A stretch of 64,000 bases of DNA, from contig JACCLO010000006.1 of NCBI GenBank assembly GCA_029448655.1, forward strand, positions 1,054,001 to 1,118,000, in the 5' to 3' direction. Below the pieces are notes generated by a model. That model was not told where the DNA came from. It worked only from the letters and a program-made list of their open reading frames with translations, and did no database searches. A program made the position numbers and the translations under genes. Positions 1 through 12,002 of this stretch are shown piece after piece. Position 1 is the first letter of the stretch. Every line of letters begins with the position of its first letter. This DNA is from Wolfiporia cocos. Its lineage: Eukaryota > Basidiomycota > Agaricomycetes > Polyporales > Phaeolaceae.

Positions 1-126
1 TCACTTCAATTACCCTTGTCGCCATATAGTACGCCTGCGCATTACTGTTGCTGTGAACTGTCTATGGTCTATGCCCTGAATCGAACACGTTGGAATCATA
101 TATCGGGAAACGATTATTCACAATAG

Positions 127-2560
127 ATGATGCCCACCGACTTGCGCGCACCTGTGTCCTCTTTTGAACTTGAACACAATGGCTCCAGACGGCGAAAGGG
201 TATCACTAAGCTGACAATTGATATACCCTCGTCCTATCGTCCGCATGTAGAAGCAGAGGCGCATCCGTTCCCCCGCTGGAAATCATTGGAATTCATCATC
301 TACGGCATCCTCTTCTGTATCGTCGTACCAGCCATGGTGTGGATCCCAGTGCAGCTCAGCTCATGTAAGCCTTGTTTCCGCCTTTACGCTCTTGGTCCAA
401 CAGTGTTTCAGCTTCTCATCCCAACTACATGATGTATCATCGCCGATTGACTCCTGGGTGGTTATTTGGTCGTCAAGTGGTAAGTCAATATGTTGCATGC
501 CATGAATGTGACACGGTTTTGGCCGTACCTAGTCACACGAGTTATGGCACGCTTTTAACATGGAACATTCGGGGGCCAAATATAACATTCAGGCGACGTT
601 TCCAAACAAAAACGACAATATTCAGTGAAAAGGCTGTGTCTATATTTCGTGCATTGCTCCTGTCGTACTTCCGGCGTTTTAGTACCATCTCAATATTTTT
701 CTCTCATAGGACAACAGCGACGCACAATACCGCTCGTTCCGCAACAATATACCCCCCTTAATCATTCTCTCTGCGACCTTCTTGGGCCTCAAACTACTTT
801 ATACACTTCTAGTCCGACGATTTCGGCCTGTTCAAAGTGACAACACCTATCTGATACCCTACTCTCTGGCGTTCTCTATTCTGATGTTGCTCGGTCTACA
901 TGGCACAAGTGCACTCAAAATTATCCTCATTCTATCCTTGAACTACTTCATAGCGAGGGCATGCCGAGGTTCAAAGGTTGGACCTGTATTGACGTGGGTT
1001 TTCAATGCTGCCATATTATTCGCCAACGAGAGGTTTGAGGGTTATCGATTTGCGAGCCTACATTCGTCTCTGGGGAATTTGGTGCGTATCAACACGGAGC
1101 AGTAACATCGTGGAATCCAATTCAGAAAACTTAATCAGGATAGCATATCGGGGATATATCCTCGGTGGCATGTCAGCTTCAATATAACAATGCTTCGTCT
1201 TGTGTCTTTCAACATGGATTACTATTGGTTCTGCAACCGTGCAGGCCCTGTTGACGTGAGCTTTCTTGGTTTTTCAGTTTCGCGATAGTAACCAGAGGCA
1301 ACGTCAGCCAGGCCACATATTGTCCGAGAAGCATAGAACAACCACTGCCCATCCATCAGAGACATATTCCTACGCGAACTACATCACATACACCCTGTAT
1401 CCCCCCCTATATATTGCGGGACCTATCATGACATTTAACGACTTTATGTGGCAGGTACCGTAGAGTCCTCTGTCTGTAAGGATATCTTAAATTGACACAG
1501 ATTCGGAAAAGTTCCGTAGACCGACTCCGGTCCCAATACGCACCACGCTCAGCTATCTTCTTCGCTTCCTTGCGTGTTACATGACCCTCGAGTTCATCCT
1601 CCACTTTATGTACGTCGTGGCCATCAAAGATACCAAGGCGTGGGGCGGCTACTCTGCCGCCGAATTAAGCTTGGTTGGGTTCTGGAATTTGATCGTCGTG
1701 TGGCTGAAAGTGCGTACAATGCCTCTCTATCACATTGCTATGACTGAATGATATTGCGATGTCAGCTGCTCGTGCCATGGCGATTCTTCCGTCTATGGGC
1801 TCTCGCAGACGGGATCGACCCTCCAGAGAATATGGTACGTTGCATGGCTAACAACTACTCGGCTCTCGGTTTCTGGAGGGCATGGCACCGTAGCTACAAC
1901 TTATGGATTGTCCGGTAATACCCATCATACCAGCTATCAGTTGCACGTCCTGATGCAATCGGAGCAGATATATCTATATCCCTCTAGGAGGAACCAAGAA
2001 CGCGGTATACACTACAGTGCTCGTATTCTCCTTTGTTGCATTGTGGCATGACCTCTCCTTTCGCTTGCTCGCTTGGGGCTGGCTTGTTAGTCTCTTCATC
2101 CTGCCGGAATTAGCAGCAAGATACCTTTTGCCGCCGTCAAAGGTACGCGCTGCATCATCATTTACCGCAGGGGTTAAAACATGATTGATACTGCAATGAT
2201 AGTATAGCAGCGAACCATGGTATAGGCATGTCTGCGCCGTCGGTGCCATCTTCAACATCCTAATGATGATGAGTGCCAATTTGGTCGGCTTCGTGATCGG
2301 AACCGAAGGCATATCGTATATGCTCCAGCAACTTCTAGGAACTTGGGAGGGTATGCAGCACGCCCTGCCTATGACGTTGTGATCGCTGAAAAGTCGTAGG
2401 AGTCCGCTTCCTCGTGTTTGCATGTGGATGCATATTTGTCGCCGCGCAGGTGATGTTTGAATATCGGTATGTGGGCCTTCATCGCTCACAGCGGACCACG
2501 TTGATCTGGTTGATCAACAGAGAGGAAGAACTTCGACAGGGAATCGTGCGGCGCTGCTGA
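127..2560 (+). CDS. GUP1: GUP1-like membrane-bound O-acyltransferase
   Basis: Polytopic MBOAT-family protein. Yeast Gup1 remodels GPI anchors by re-acylating them in the ER; that role is taken from the family. Translated exons show the hallmark stretch [19 protein letters not shown] (around 1399-1446) and the catalytic-histidine context [17 protein letters not shown] (around 2030-2085), plus many hydrophobic segments. About ten short introns are needed. Supported junctions include a GTAAGC donor at 365, a GTAAGT donor at 480 and an acceptor ending at 709. The last intron, 2467-2520 (GTATGT to CAG), gives the C-terminus [15 protein letters not shown] with stop at 2558-2560. The start is the first of two adjacent ATGs (127, 130), followed by a soluble N-terminus of about 50 residues. 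It is convergent with the monooxygenase downstream. Confident on family; exact exon ends were set by eye. Confidence 0.9.
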
Positions 2561-2925
2561 ACTTGTCATCGTGGATCAGAACTTAGCAGAAATACTCATA
2601 TTACTGAGATCGTGATTATTCCTACAGTGCGAACAGTTGCTCTTATAGACAAGGCAATGTACATCTCTACGATCTGCCTACTCTGTCAATGGCGAGAGAA
2701 CCCGTATACGCGTTGTACATCGACTCGAAAGTCGTCCATAGCTACTTGTAGATCCCTAAAATATCAACCTTAGTATAGGAGATAAGAAAACATGATTACT
2801 AATGTTCCGTGGCATATCGGTGATCCGCATAGTAAGTGACCTCGGCGCATACATATCCTAGACATTATAATGAACCTAATTCAGGAGATGAAGTAGAGAT
2901 GATAAATAACATGAAGCATTCATGC
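2561..2925. other. convergent 3' intergenic region
   Basis: AT-rich spacer of about 365 bases between two convergent genes. It would hold both 3' UTRs. No gene or repeat was seen. Confidence 0.5.
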
Positions 2926-4944
2926 TCAGCGCAACTCCTGTTGCTCTACCTTGGGCTCTGTGGTGGCTCCGCGGTCCCGGCTAATTTGGACAGACATCGC
3001 GGAAGACCAATCAAAGCCGCTGGAACGTTGCATATATGGCGAGTCATCGTGCGTTTCTTTGGCGCGCTCTCGGAGGAGCCCCCAGTTGACCCACCAATTA
3101 TCGGCCTCGTCCTCACAATTGTACCCGAATGTGTTCCTTATCTCTTCCCATTGTGGGCTATCTTCTTCGCCGTCCTCACCCTCCATGACGTTTTTTCCGG
3201 CCTTGAACTTTGCTTGCATGCCACTGTCACGGGCCCGCTGTTCTGGGCCGTCATCAAGCGTCATCCAGAAGATTGTGTCTACTTCTGTTTGTCGAGCGGA
3301 GGTGCAGCGCTTGTAGCGCAATTCCTGGAATGCCCATAGGAAGCTCTTTATCTGGTCTTTGTCGCTGAGATGCGCAAATATCTTGGCCAGCACAGCTGCA
3401 TCTTCGACAGCCATAGCAGCCCCCTGCATGCTTGCTGGCTACGGGCCAAGCCAGTCGATCAACTTGATGCTTGTATGTATACCACAAACCGCGACTCACG
3501 GGAAAAGGATGAGCTGCCTGCCCCACTAGCACTAATCGTCCGCTGTCATGCACCCAGTCCTCCAGGTCTGTATAATCTTTGACAGCTACGCGGACAGCAT
3601 TGTCGGCAAGGTCAGCAACCATGCGGAGTCTAAAGACGGTGTAAGTGGATGGTCGTCGATGTCGATCGCCTCAAGTATTCGTACCGGGCGTCACAGGGAT
3701 TGGGTACGAGGGCGCTCAGGTCCGCGGAAGGGGGGTCCCCATACTTTCCGTCTGCCCGGTTGTCGCGGACGAAGAAGTGAAATGCAATTTCTTTGTGCGC
3801 ATGCTAGCGTGCGCGAGTATTTCAGGTTAACAGTTCAACAGGTTATAACTGATTGTGCTCACTATCGGGTAGCCCATGGCTGCACGACCGTTTCCGAACG
3901 CAATGAAGACCATGTTCTGTTACTCATCGCAGAGTCCGTAACTGCATGCATCCGCAGACGATGTCATTACTCACCCCTTCTACATTGACGAACTGTCTGA
4001 TCTCCTCTGGCATGTCCTTCGTAGCTGTTTCCGTGCTGAAAGTGGCACTTGTAAGTGACGTTAGTGGCATTCCAGTTGTTCCGATGAGGTAAACGCTCAC
4101 TCGAACATAGTCATACCTACCGGTGACCCACGATCCTGTTTCCCGAGAACCTCAGCGCGGCATAGACCTGTTTCACCGTCCGCGCCAATGATCACGTCGG
4201 CTGTGAGAACTTCGTCGGAGGCTAGTCTGAGAGCTTGTTCTTGAGCATCTATCTCAGCGACTTCTACATTGTATCGAATTTTGGCGCCATGGGCGAGCGC
4301 TGCCTCTGTCAGGACTTTATGGAGGTCTGAGTGCTGAAGGGCCGTCAGCCGAAGTGAGGAGCAACGTACTGCGATGGCTTACTGTCGTTAACATAAATTC
4401 GCCCTGCGTTTCCCTCAATAGCTCATTGTCCCACACTTGCGTCCCCAAGAGTTCCCCAGACTCAACTGCCTCATACTCAATAAGCTGACAAGAGGTTTGA
4501 AGGCGATGACGCACATCTCGAGAAAAGGATCGGATGAGATGTCAATGCAATCCGGCGTAATCGTTCTGTGAGGCCCCAGTGAAAAAGGATTTTGGACATA
4601 TTAGGTGGCATCCGAATGCCGCCACCGCCTCGCTGATTTCGAGTGAGTACCTCGTGGGGCGTGACATGGCAGGGAGCGCACGTTCTTCAGGCCATCGCTC
4701 TTCTCGAGGACCGTTACTCTATGGCCCATTCGGGTAAGCGCGAGAGCGCTGGCCAGACCAGCAATACCTATGAGATACTATGAGTACACAGCCATTGCCG
4801 GCAGCTGCCAGTGCTGTGCCACATACCTCCGCCAGCTATCAGGAAATCTAGCGCCAACGAAGCCTTGACAGGTGCAGTGCATTTCTACCAAATTGTGAGA
4901 GCCGTGTTTCAGCTCAAAAAGTCTCGACGAACCTCTGAGCTCAT
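2926..4944 (-). CDS. FAD-dependent monooxygenase (salicylate hydroxylase-like)
   Basis: Class A flavoprotein monooxygenase of the PHBH/salicylate hydroxylase type, which hydroxylates aromatic or related substrates using NAD(P)H and O2. The substrate cannot be told. The N-terminal FAD-binding fold reads DFLIAGGGIAGLASALALTR after removal of an intron near 4773-4828. The mid-region contains an IIGADG-type segment near 4200, and the second FAD motif is LVLVGQAAHPFP followed after an intron by QGAAMAVEDAAVLAK (around 3385-3550). The start is inferred: ATG at 4944, a four-codon first exon (MSSE), a short intron with donor GTTCGT at 4932, and exon 2 from 4884. No other in-frame ATG precedes the FAD motif, because a TAG lies just upstream. 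About nine exons. The end at 2926 is the first stop. The family is clear; the exon-1 model is moderate. Confidence 0.8.
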
Positions 4945-6631
4945 AGTGCAACGTCTGGACAGACAGTGAGCGGAAGTAAAGTTGAGGGGGGCAACCTAAG
5001 ACATTCATTTGAGCCAGGGACTGTGATCCGCTACATCTGTTTATGGAAATTGTCCTCCGAGACTCGCATATTTCCATAGACATCGGCCCCAATGCAGGTG
5101 CGTAAAGATGCTTTGATGGTGGCGAGCGACCTCGTGCGCATCAACGACATCGGCAGAGAAATTAAGTTCACCTAGCGACCGTGACCAATAACACCCGAAT
5201 GCACGGACCCTCTACTCACGTCAAGGGAGCTCGTGTAGCGACTAAAAACTAACAACGGCAAGGCATCAGCCTTCAGAGCAAGCTCGACTCGACGAGTATG
5301 AGTAACAAGCTATACAGCAGATAAAGACTCGCTAGGATCAGAGGACGCACCGCCCTACATTGTTCATTAAGAGCTTGAACTCAGCGAATGAACATCAGGT
5401 ACGCGGTCGGCTAACATGGTGACCAAAATTCATCGACTGCGCATCAAGATGATCTGGGGGGACCTCGGCCGCGTCGTCTCGCATCAGCTGTGACGTTCGA
5501 ATGAATTTTCGTGAACTGTCTCATGTCATTGGCTATCTGGAAGATTCCCCCGGCGTGCAGAGATCGGGATCTGAATAATCCTGTATGAGATGCAACCGAG
5601 GGCGATTTGATCGGATAGTCCCGCAGATCATTTCCAAACATTCTGAATCCGATTAGTGTTATTCTGACTGATCCGGAGTACTGGTTAGTACTGGATAATG
5701 AATCAGATAAGTGATGCACTACCTGGAAGTCGAAGCGACTGGTCTCTGAAGCTGCCAAATCGCGTCGCGGCATGGTGGGCAGGGAATTTCTTACACTACG
5801 TTAGAATCCTGGACTACAAAGTTCAAGGGTGCCGGATCAGTCCTGAAATGCTGGCGAACGAAGAATGCGAAATATGCAATTGTTGATGCCTGACGATTAA
5901 TCTGACTATACACACAAATTATGTCAGAATCTGAGCTCTCGGACTCTGGGTGAAATGCATGTCATATTCCGTATACGACCACATTAGCGCCTGTGTCATT
6001 TAACATCTATGGGATGTACCTGAAGAATAGCCAGCTGATGACATCGATGAAATATGTGTCGACACACGCGGACAGTCGCCACCAACTTAACCATGTTGAA
6101 TGACTCACCAGCAATACGAAGTGAGGACATGGTGTGCACATAGCTGCGCTTCTGGACAGTCAGTTGATCCATCACGTATCAGGCTCCCATTTTTAGCGCG
6201 CTCTCCGCTCGAGGAATTGATTCAGTGAAATTGCTTGCACTGACGGAGTCACGGAGAAGTGGAAACGCTGAGCAGGCCATTTTGGGCGCAATACGATGAT
6301 CATGTCATGTGACAGATAAACTAGAAAGAGCGGCAAAAACATACTCGGGAATGGTAAGTACAAATGTTGTCTTGTAGACTGTGTGCGAAAATTATTGCAG
6401 TAAATAGCTTGCAGAATGTGCTCTACATACCATCGCCTACCGTTCTCCGCCATATCCGCACGGATCGACGACTGACCTCTCGGCTACTGAATCTTTTGGC
6501 TCTTTCAGCGCGATAAGAGCATCTCTTTAATTCTTCATGCATGCTTTGTGAAGCGCAACCGTTCGGATTACCTGCCGATCCTACAGCCCACTGTCTTGCT
6601 AGAGTCCGGCCATTGCTCGGGAACCACAGTC
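4945..6631. other. 1.7-kb region without a supportable gene
   Basis: Several open stretches exist on both strands (5444-5773 and 6193-6453 on minus), but none carries a recognisable domain or intron pattern. A short exon-like segment on minus (about 6172-6103) starts with ATG and ends at a GTGAGT donor; no convincing second exon was found. The promoter and 5' UTR of the arrestin-like gene should lie in the last few hundred bases. Confidence 0.4.
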
Positions 6632-9600
6632 ATGGTAGTACAGGTAAATCTGGAGCCTATGAATGCCTCTCCGCATCATGCAAAGGTGAGAGTATCGCTC
6701 AAGCTGGCGAACTCCCTGTGCATAGCGGGGGGCACGGTCACCGGCAGGGTGGAATTGGAGAACAAGGCAGACATGGGCTTAGGTTTTGGCGTCATCATGG
6801 TAGAGCTGTTTGCCGTCGAAGGTATTTATCCACTGCTGTTTTGATTGCAACAAAGGCTGTATAGCCGCACAGAACTCACGTCGCGAGATCATTCCGCAAC
6901 GTCTACTTTCCTGCATACAAGACGCCTGTTCCAGGGACCAGGTTTGCCCCCATCCAATGCGGTGCACCCATCCCCAATTCCCGGAGAGCCACCACTGCCA
7001 ACACATTACTATCCAGGTCGACGCGGAATCACTACATTCCCTTTCCGGCTGCCTATCCCGGGTCCGTCCCCTTCAGCGATCAACTTTGGATCGGGGCTAG
7101 CGCAGGTTCGATACGAAGTCCGAGCATCTGTTGGAGTAGCATGGAAAGGTGAAAATAAGCTCGTATTTGACAGGAAGTCAGTAGATGTTGTGGAGAGATA
7201 TAACGGAGATCCTTCCCGTACGACCCCGGAAGCAGTGATTGTGGGCGAGAACGGCAAGATTTGGGCTCAAGCAAAGGTGACTGCCGATGTTTTGGTCGCT
7301 GGACAGTCAGGGTGCGTTGAATTGACTGTCAAGAACCACTCCTCGAAGAAGGTCGGTTGTCGCAAGTTGCGCTGAGATGTTTCCGAAATCTCATCATCCA
7401 TTTATAGAATTCGGGGCTATCACTATCGTTGAGAAGAGAATTGCATCTCCCCAACCTGTCATCTTCTCAGAAACAGCCGCTCCAAATTTCTGATACTCTC
7501 ACGTCGGTTTCATTTAAGGGTCCTGAGTACATCATACAACCAGGTGTGGAAGGAGTAGCAAATCTTGTCTTTGACTTGCCAAAGAATGCTAGAGGTGTCA
7601 AGGGAGGTCTCCGACAAAGCGATGAAGAGGGTGGAATGCAAGCTCAACCCTTGTTCGAGGTTAGGTGTACCGTAGAAGTCAGACTAACCATGGGCATCGG
7701 AAGGTGCGTTCACGTTGTAGAGATAGAGTGAGCTTCAGCTGACCCACGCAACAGCAAGGACATCGTGCTGAATGTCCCGGTCACAATACTGGATCCACTC
7801 GCAATGCCATCCATGCCGTACCCAGATCCATACACGATACCTCTGCCACAGTCGCCACAACCATATAATGCACCGACGTTAGCGATGGCATATCCATCGC
7901 CAGCTCAATCTCCTGCATCTCACATGGGACGCCCGCTCAGTCCGTATGCATATGTGTCGCCACCAGTCTCTCCTCCGCCTCAGCTCTACATATCACAGGG
8001 CCAAGTGTGGCTTCCGCCGCCTGTGCGCGCATCACCCCCGTACTATTCGTTCTATCCACCCCTTTCGCCACCCATTCCCCAGCACTACTATCATCAATCC
8101 CCTACCCCGCGTCCACTACCAGCTCCGTACGCTCCGCCGCCTCGACCCTCAAGCGCTGAACCGATCCCCTCGCAGCCGAAATACGGCTTGCCATCAGGTT
8201 CACCTCCAGTGCCCATGCAGCAACCTCTCATCCCACTGCATACAGGCAGTACACAGGCTGCCGTGCGGGAAGAAGGCAAGGGCGAACGCGCGTCGCGTAT
8301 TACGTACCATCTCCGCATGTCGTCGCGTCACCGCTCGACCTCGCCTCCTGCGCACCGGTACCCGATCCCAGCTGCACCCGAAGTCCACGCGTCTGCGGTG
8401 CCGCCGCCAGCATCTGCCTCCATCCCCATCCCAATACATAGCAGTCGCGATGTGCCACAAACACGCACAGAGCACAGCCCTTCTTCTTCTCCTGGAACAC
8501 AGAGAAACCGCAACCTTACTATCGACGTCTCAGTATCTCCAGCGCGCTCACAAGGCTCAGTCGTATCTCCACGACCGATGCTCTCACCCAAGCATTCGTT
8601 CTCCTCTGACTTGCGCAGGCAAAGCACGCAGGTTGAGCAGCTTGAACGTATCGCCGCTCAGGTGGAGAGCGGACATGCGGACCTGTCAGGGTCTGGTGGC
8701 GCAGCCCTGGAGGCGAACATGAAAGATAAAACACTACCTCGTGTACCCAGTGACACCAAGAAGAGTGTCCGAGCATCTGTGCGGAATCCCGTCGATACAT
8801 TGCTCCCTGCCGCACCGGCACGTCCAGAAGAGACGCCTCCGACACCGACCCTAGCTGCGGTCATGTCGCTTAAGGTGCCACGCAGCCCGTTGGGCGCTAG
8901 CGATGCGATTAACGGCCTCGATGCGCTCGAGGCGAAGCTACTTGCGGAGGTAGGGACGAGGAAGATGGAAAAAACAGAGCGGCCCGCCGTGCGTTCGGTG
9001 TTGCCGATAAATATTCCGCCCCGCCCTGCGCCGGCAGACCCCGCGGACGATTCCGCGATTTCGAGTCTCACACTGCCTGGGTTGGAAGATGCGAGAACAC
9101 CGGAGGTAGGGTTCCTGAAGGCGGACCACGAGCTTGAGCACGAAGATGAGGATGACGATAGGGCTTTGACGGAGCGCTGGAGGGACCGAGACCATGAGCA
9201 GGTCAGTAAAGAGAACAGAAGGTCCAAGGGTAGCTCAGATCACACGCGGAAGTCTAAGGACAAGAAGCACGGTGATAAAAGAAGCGGAGAACATGGCAGC
9301 TCGAGCAAAGGCGAGTTTCAGCGCCTTAAGAAGACTGCGCAAGGCAGAGTGGCCGAATGGCTTGGCAGTATTGTGCCTGATGTTCTTCCTCCGCCTGACA
9401 GCCCTCTTCCCTCACCCTTAGGCACATCCCCTCCCGTCGATACTCTCCTTACTGACGATGCTGCGGATGTGGCGGCAACAAGGAATAATGATGTTCAGCC
9501 TGATACAGAACAGGGTGCGGACAGCAGCCGTTCTGCTGTTGAGACAGTCATGGCGCAAAATGGCTCGCACAAGGAAGAGGCGCCCAATGTCCTCGCTGCG

Positions 9601-10398
9601 CCAAACCCTCGATCATCTGGGTTCATGCCAATAGGGACAATCCGCACTAACACGACGAAACGCCCATCTCCGTCGATCAACGACGGGCGAGTGTATGAGG
9701 CTAGTCGAGAAGCGATTGAGAAGCCCAAGGTTTCGCAATTCCCGCCCCGGCTACCGAGATTCCCTCCCCGCCCACTCGATCCTGAGGTCCGCTACGATAT
9801 ACGGTCTGCTCGTGGCGGAAGGGGAGGGAAAGTGGCTGCAGTAGCAGCCATATGGGCCTCAGCCCAGCAGAACGAGAAGGCGAACCCTGTAACGAAACCG
9901 CCCCCGCGGCGTCAACTGGACATTGCTACGCCCAGAGCGGCGCTGCCTACGCGTCACGCCATCACAAAGCTGACAGCGAGTGCGGCGGGCTCCGCCCCAG
10001 ATTCTTCTCTGCGGAGGGAAACCCGCCCCCCTTCTCGCAACGGAGCAAGCTCGAAGTCCGCGACGCCATCACCGCTGGACACAAAGTCATCACCAGCGGC
10101 GGATTTGACCGCCAAGCGTGCTAGGATGATCAAGTCGGCATACGTACCCGCGGTCGTTTCCTCATCACTCGCTACTCCTATGCTGTCGTCCACAGCATCC
10201 CTCGCTCGCCCCCCTCCTTCTCCAACAGTTAGGACCAAACTTTATACTCAGTTTGCGCCACGCATTGTGGAGGAGGAGCCGCAGCCTTCCACGAAAGCAG
10301 ACGAATCTAAACCCCCAGCACCCAAAGTCGAGCTTGCGTTCGGTCAAGCACGACTCCGAGAACTCATCAGGCGATACCAAGGACAGGCCAACGTTTGA
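6632..10398 (+). CDS. arrestin-like protein with long proline/serine-rich disordered tail
   Basis: The N-terminal 330 or so residues have an arrestin-type beta-sandwich: KVRVSLKLANSLCIAGGTV and GRVELENKA, then ELTSRDHSATSTFLHTRRLF, then GITTFPFRLPIPG. Alpha-arrestins usually act as trafficking adaptors for ubiquitin ligases. No clear PPxY motif was seen, so the partner is unknown. The exons are joined by introns 6822-6872, about 7352-7407 and about 7704-7754. The last exon (7755-10398) encodes some 880 residues of low-complexity sequence with runs of Pro, Ser, Tyr and Gln, and a charged KSKDKKHGDKRSGEHG segment. ATG 6632 was chosen. A second ATG at 6659 is equally possible, and the upstream reading frame lacks an ATG. 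Confidence 0.7.
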
Positions 10399-12002
10399 CG
10401 TCACTGTTTAATGCGACACAAGGATTTTCGGCAGGCTTATGATATCATATATTCCACCTCCGTCTGTTTGAATGCTGCTACTCACTCGTTGTTCATGCTC
10501 GGAAGTTATTCTCACCGCTTACTATTTTTTTGCTATGGAGTTCACGGCCAATTCCGCAATTAGTGATTTATTGCTCATCTGTACTGCATATATCCTGTAA
10601 CGACCGCTGACGACTACCTTGAATGATCCATCCATGCAGAATGCACAAGTTCACGTAAGGCTCTGATATCCAGTAGCCACGGTACAATTGGTGCGCAACC
10701 CTGCCTCAAGATCTAGGTGCTCCTAGCGCGAGACTCAATTAATGTAAGGTGGGGCATGTTCGTGTGCAAGATGCTTCGCTTTTCCATGCATTCGCATTCC
10801 TGGGGGGGACCCTCATGGCATGATGCGGCACTGCGCTGGAAAGAGAGTTTGATGGATGCTTCATGATTCCTTACGTGGAGGGAAAAGAGCCTCAGAAGCA
10901 GAATCTTTCCAATTCGTGACAGCTCCTTTTTCGCTTTGACGAATATTCTTTCGCAATCTATAGAACGTCTCACCACAGGGTTCCAGTCCTATCACGACCT
11001 CCATACGCAGATGCTGCTTCCGACTACGATGCGAGCGCAGCCTTGACCATCTCAGTATATACTTCCCCGACTGGGATTTCCGTAGTTGTCAGACTTATGC
11101 TCTTTCGTTTAATGCTTGGTGACGGACCACTAATCGCTGTGCTTCGAAGGGAAGGGTCCAAAGGGAAGCTGTACTCTTATGCGTTCGCTCTGCAGTGAAG
11201 CTGCATCGGCTGCACTGGTCTTAGTGAGTACGTGTGGCAAAATGCAATCCCTTTCAAGCGTTGAGTGGTTTCGGCAGTCAACCACACCCGGCCGGCTGCC
11301 TGTCTACGCCTTAGTGCGGCGTTAAGGGGAGATATTTTCGTCGGCCACTCCTTGCCATGGAGCATTCGGCTGCTCGAACCCAGCAGTGAATACGTGGCAA
11401 GGCGATTCCAAGCACAGCATTATCGCCTAATTCGCATAAAAGACACGCATCTCACCTTTTGGAGAGCTTTTTGGTCAGGGATATGCATACCTGCCAGCTA
11501 CGGGTGTCACTAGCAATATCTGGCCTTTCAGTGGTGATCGATGATCATTGATTAATATCACGAACTACACGAGACCACTACTGCGTAACCTTAGAATATC
11601 AGACATTCAACTTCAGCAAATACGTCGGACGGTGGCCTGTGCCACTTACATCAAAATCCGAAGGCCGACAACGACGACGCATTCACCTTCAAATGGAGCC
11701 TACAGCGTTCTCCGGAACTCAATCTCAATCTGAGATGCAGCCATTGGTATGATTTTATCAATTATCGGAGTACTGATGCGGTACTCAAATATGGGTTATC
11801 TTATCAGATAATTGAAGATCAGACCATGACCGAAGCCCCACGCGCCCCTAAGGCCCCACGACGGGTTTGCTAGACGTAAATATTCAAGTTCTACCGAAAT
11901 GCTGGTCTGACACGCCTCTGTTCTTTCTTGCCACGACACCAGCACGCAATTGACACAATCTCAGCTGCATTCTGCTCTTTTTTGCGCTCACTCCAAGCGA
12001 AG
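10399..12002. other. 1.6-kb intergenic region
   Basis: No exon series, repeat or RNA gene recognised. It should contain the 3' UTR of the arrestin-like gene and the promoter of the metallophosphatase gene. Short open frames (for example 10713-10976 minus) have no domain signal. Confidence 0.5.

Noticed and set aside
8300..9230. Minus-strand frames opposite the arrestin-tail exon
   Set aside because: Low-complexity shadows of the 880-residue plus-strand frame, without splice signals or domains.
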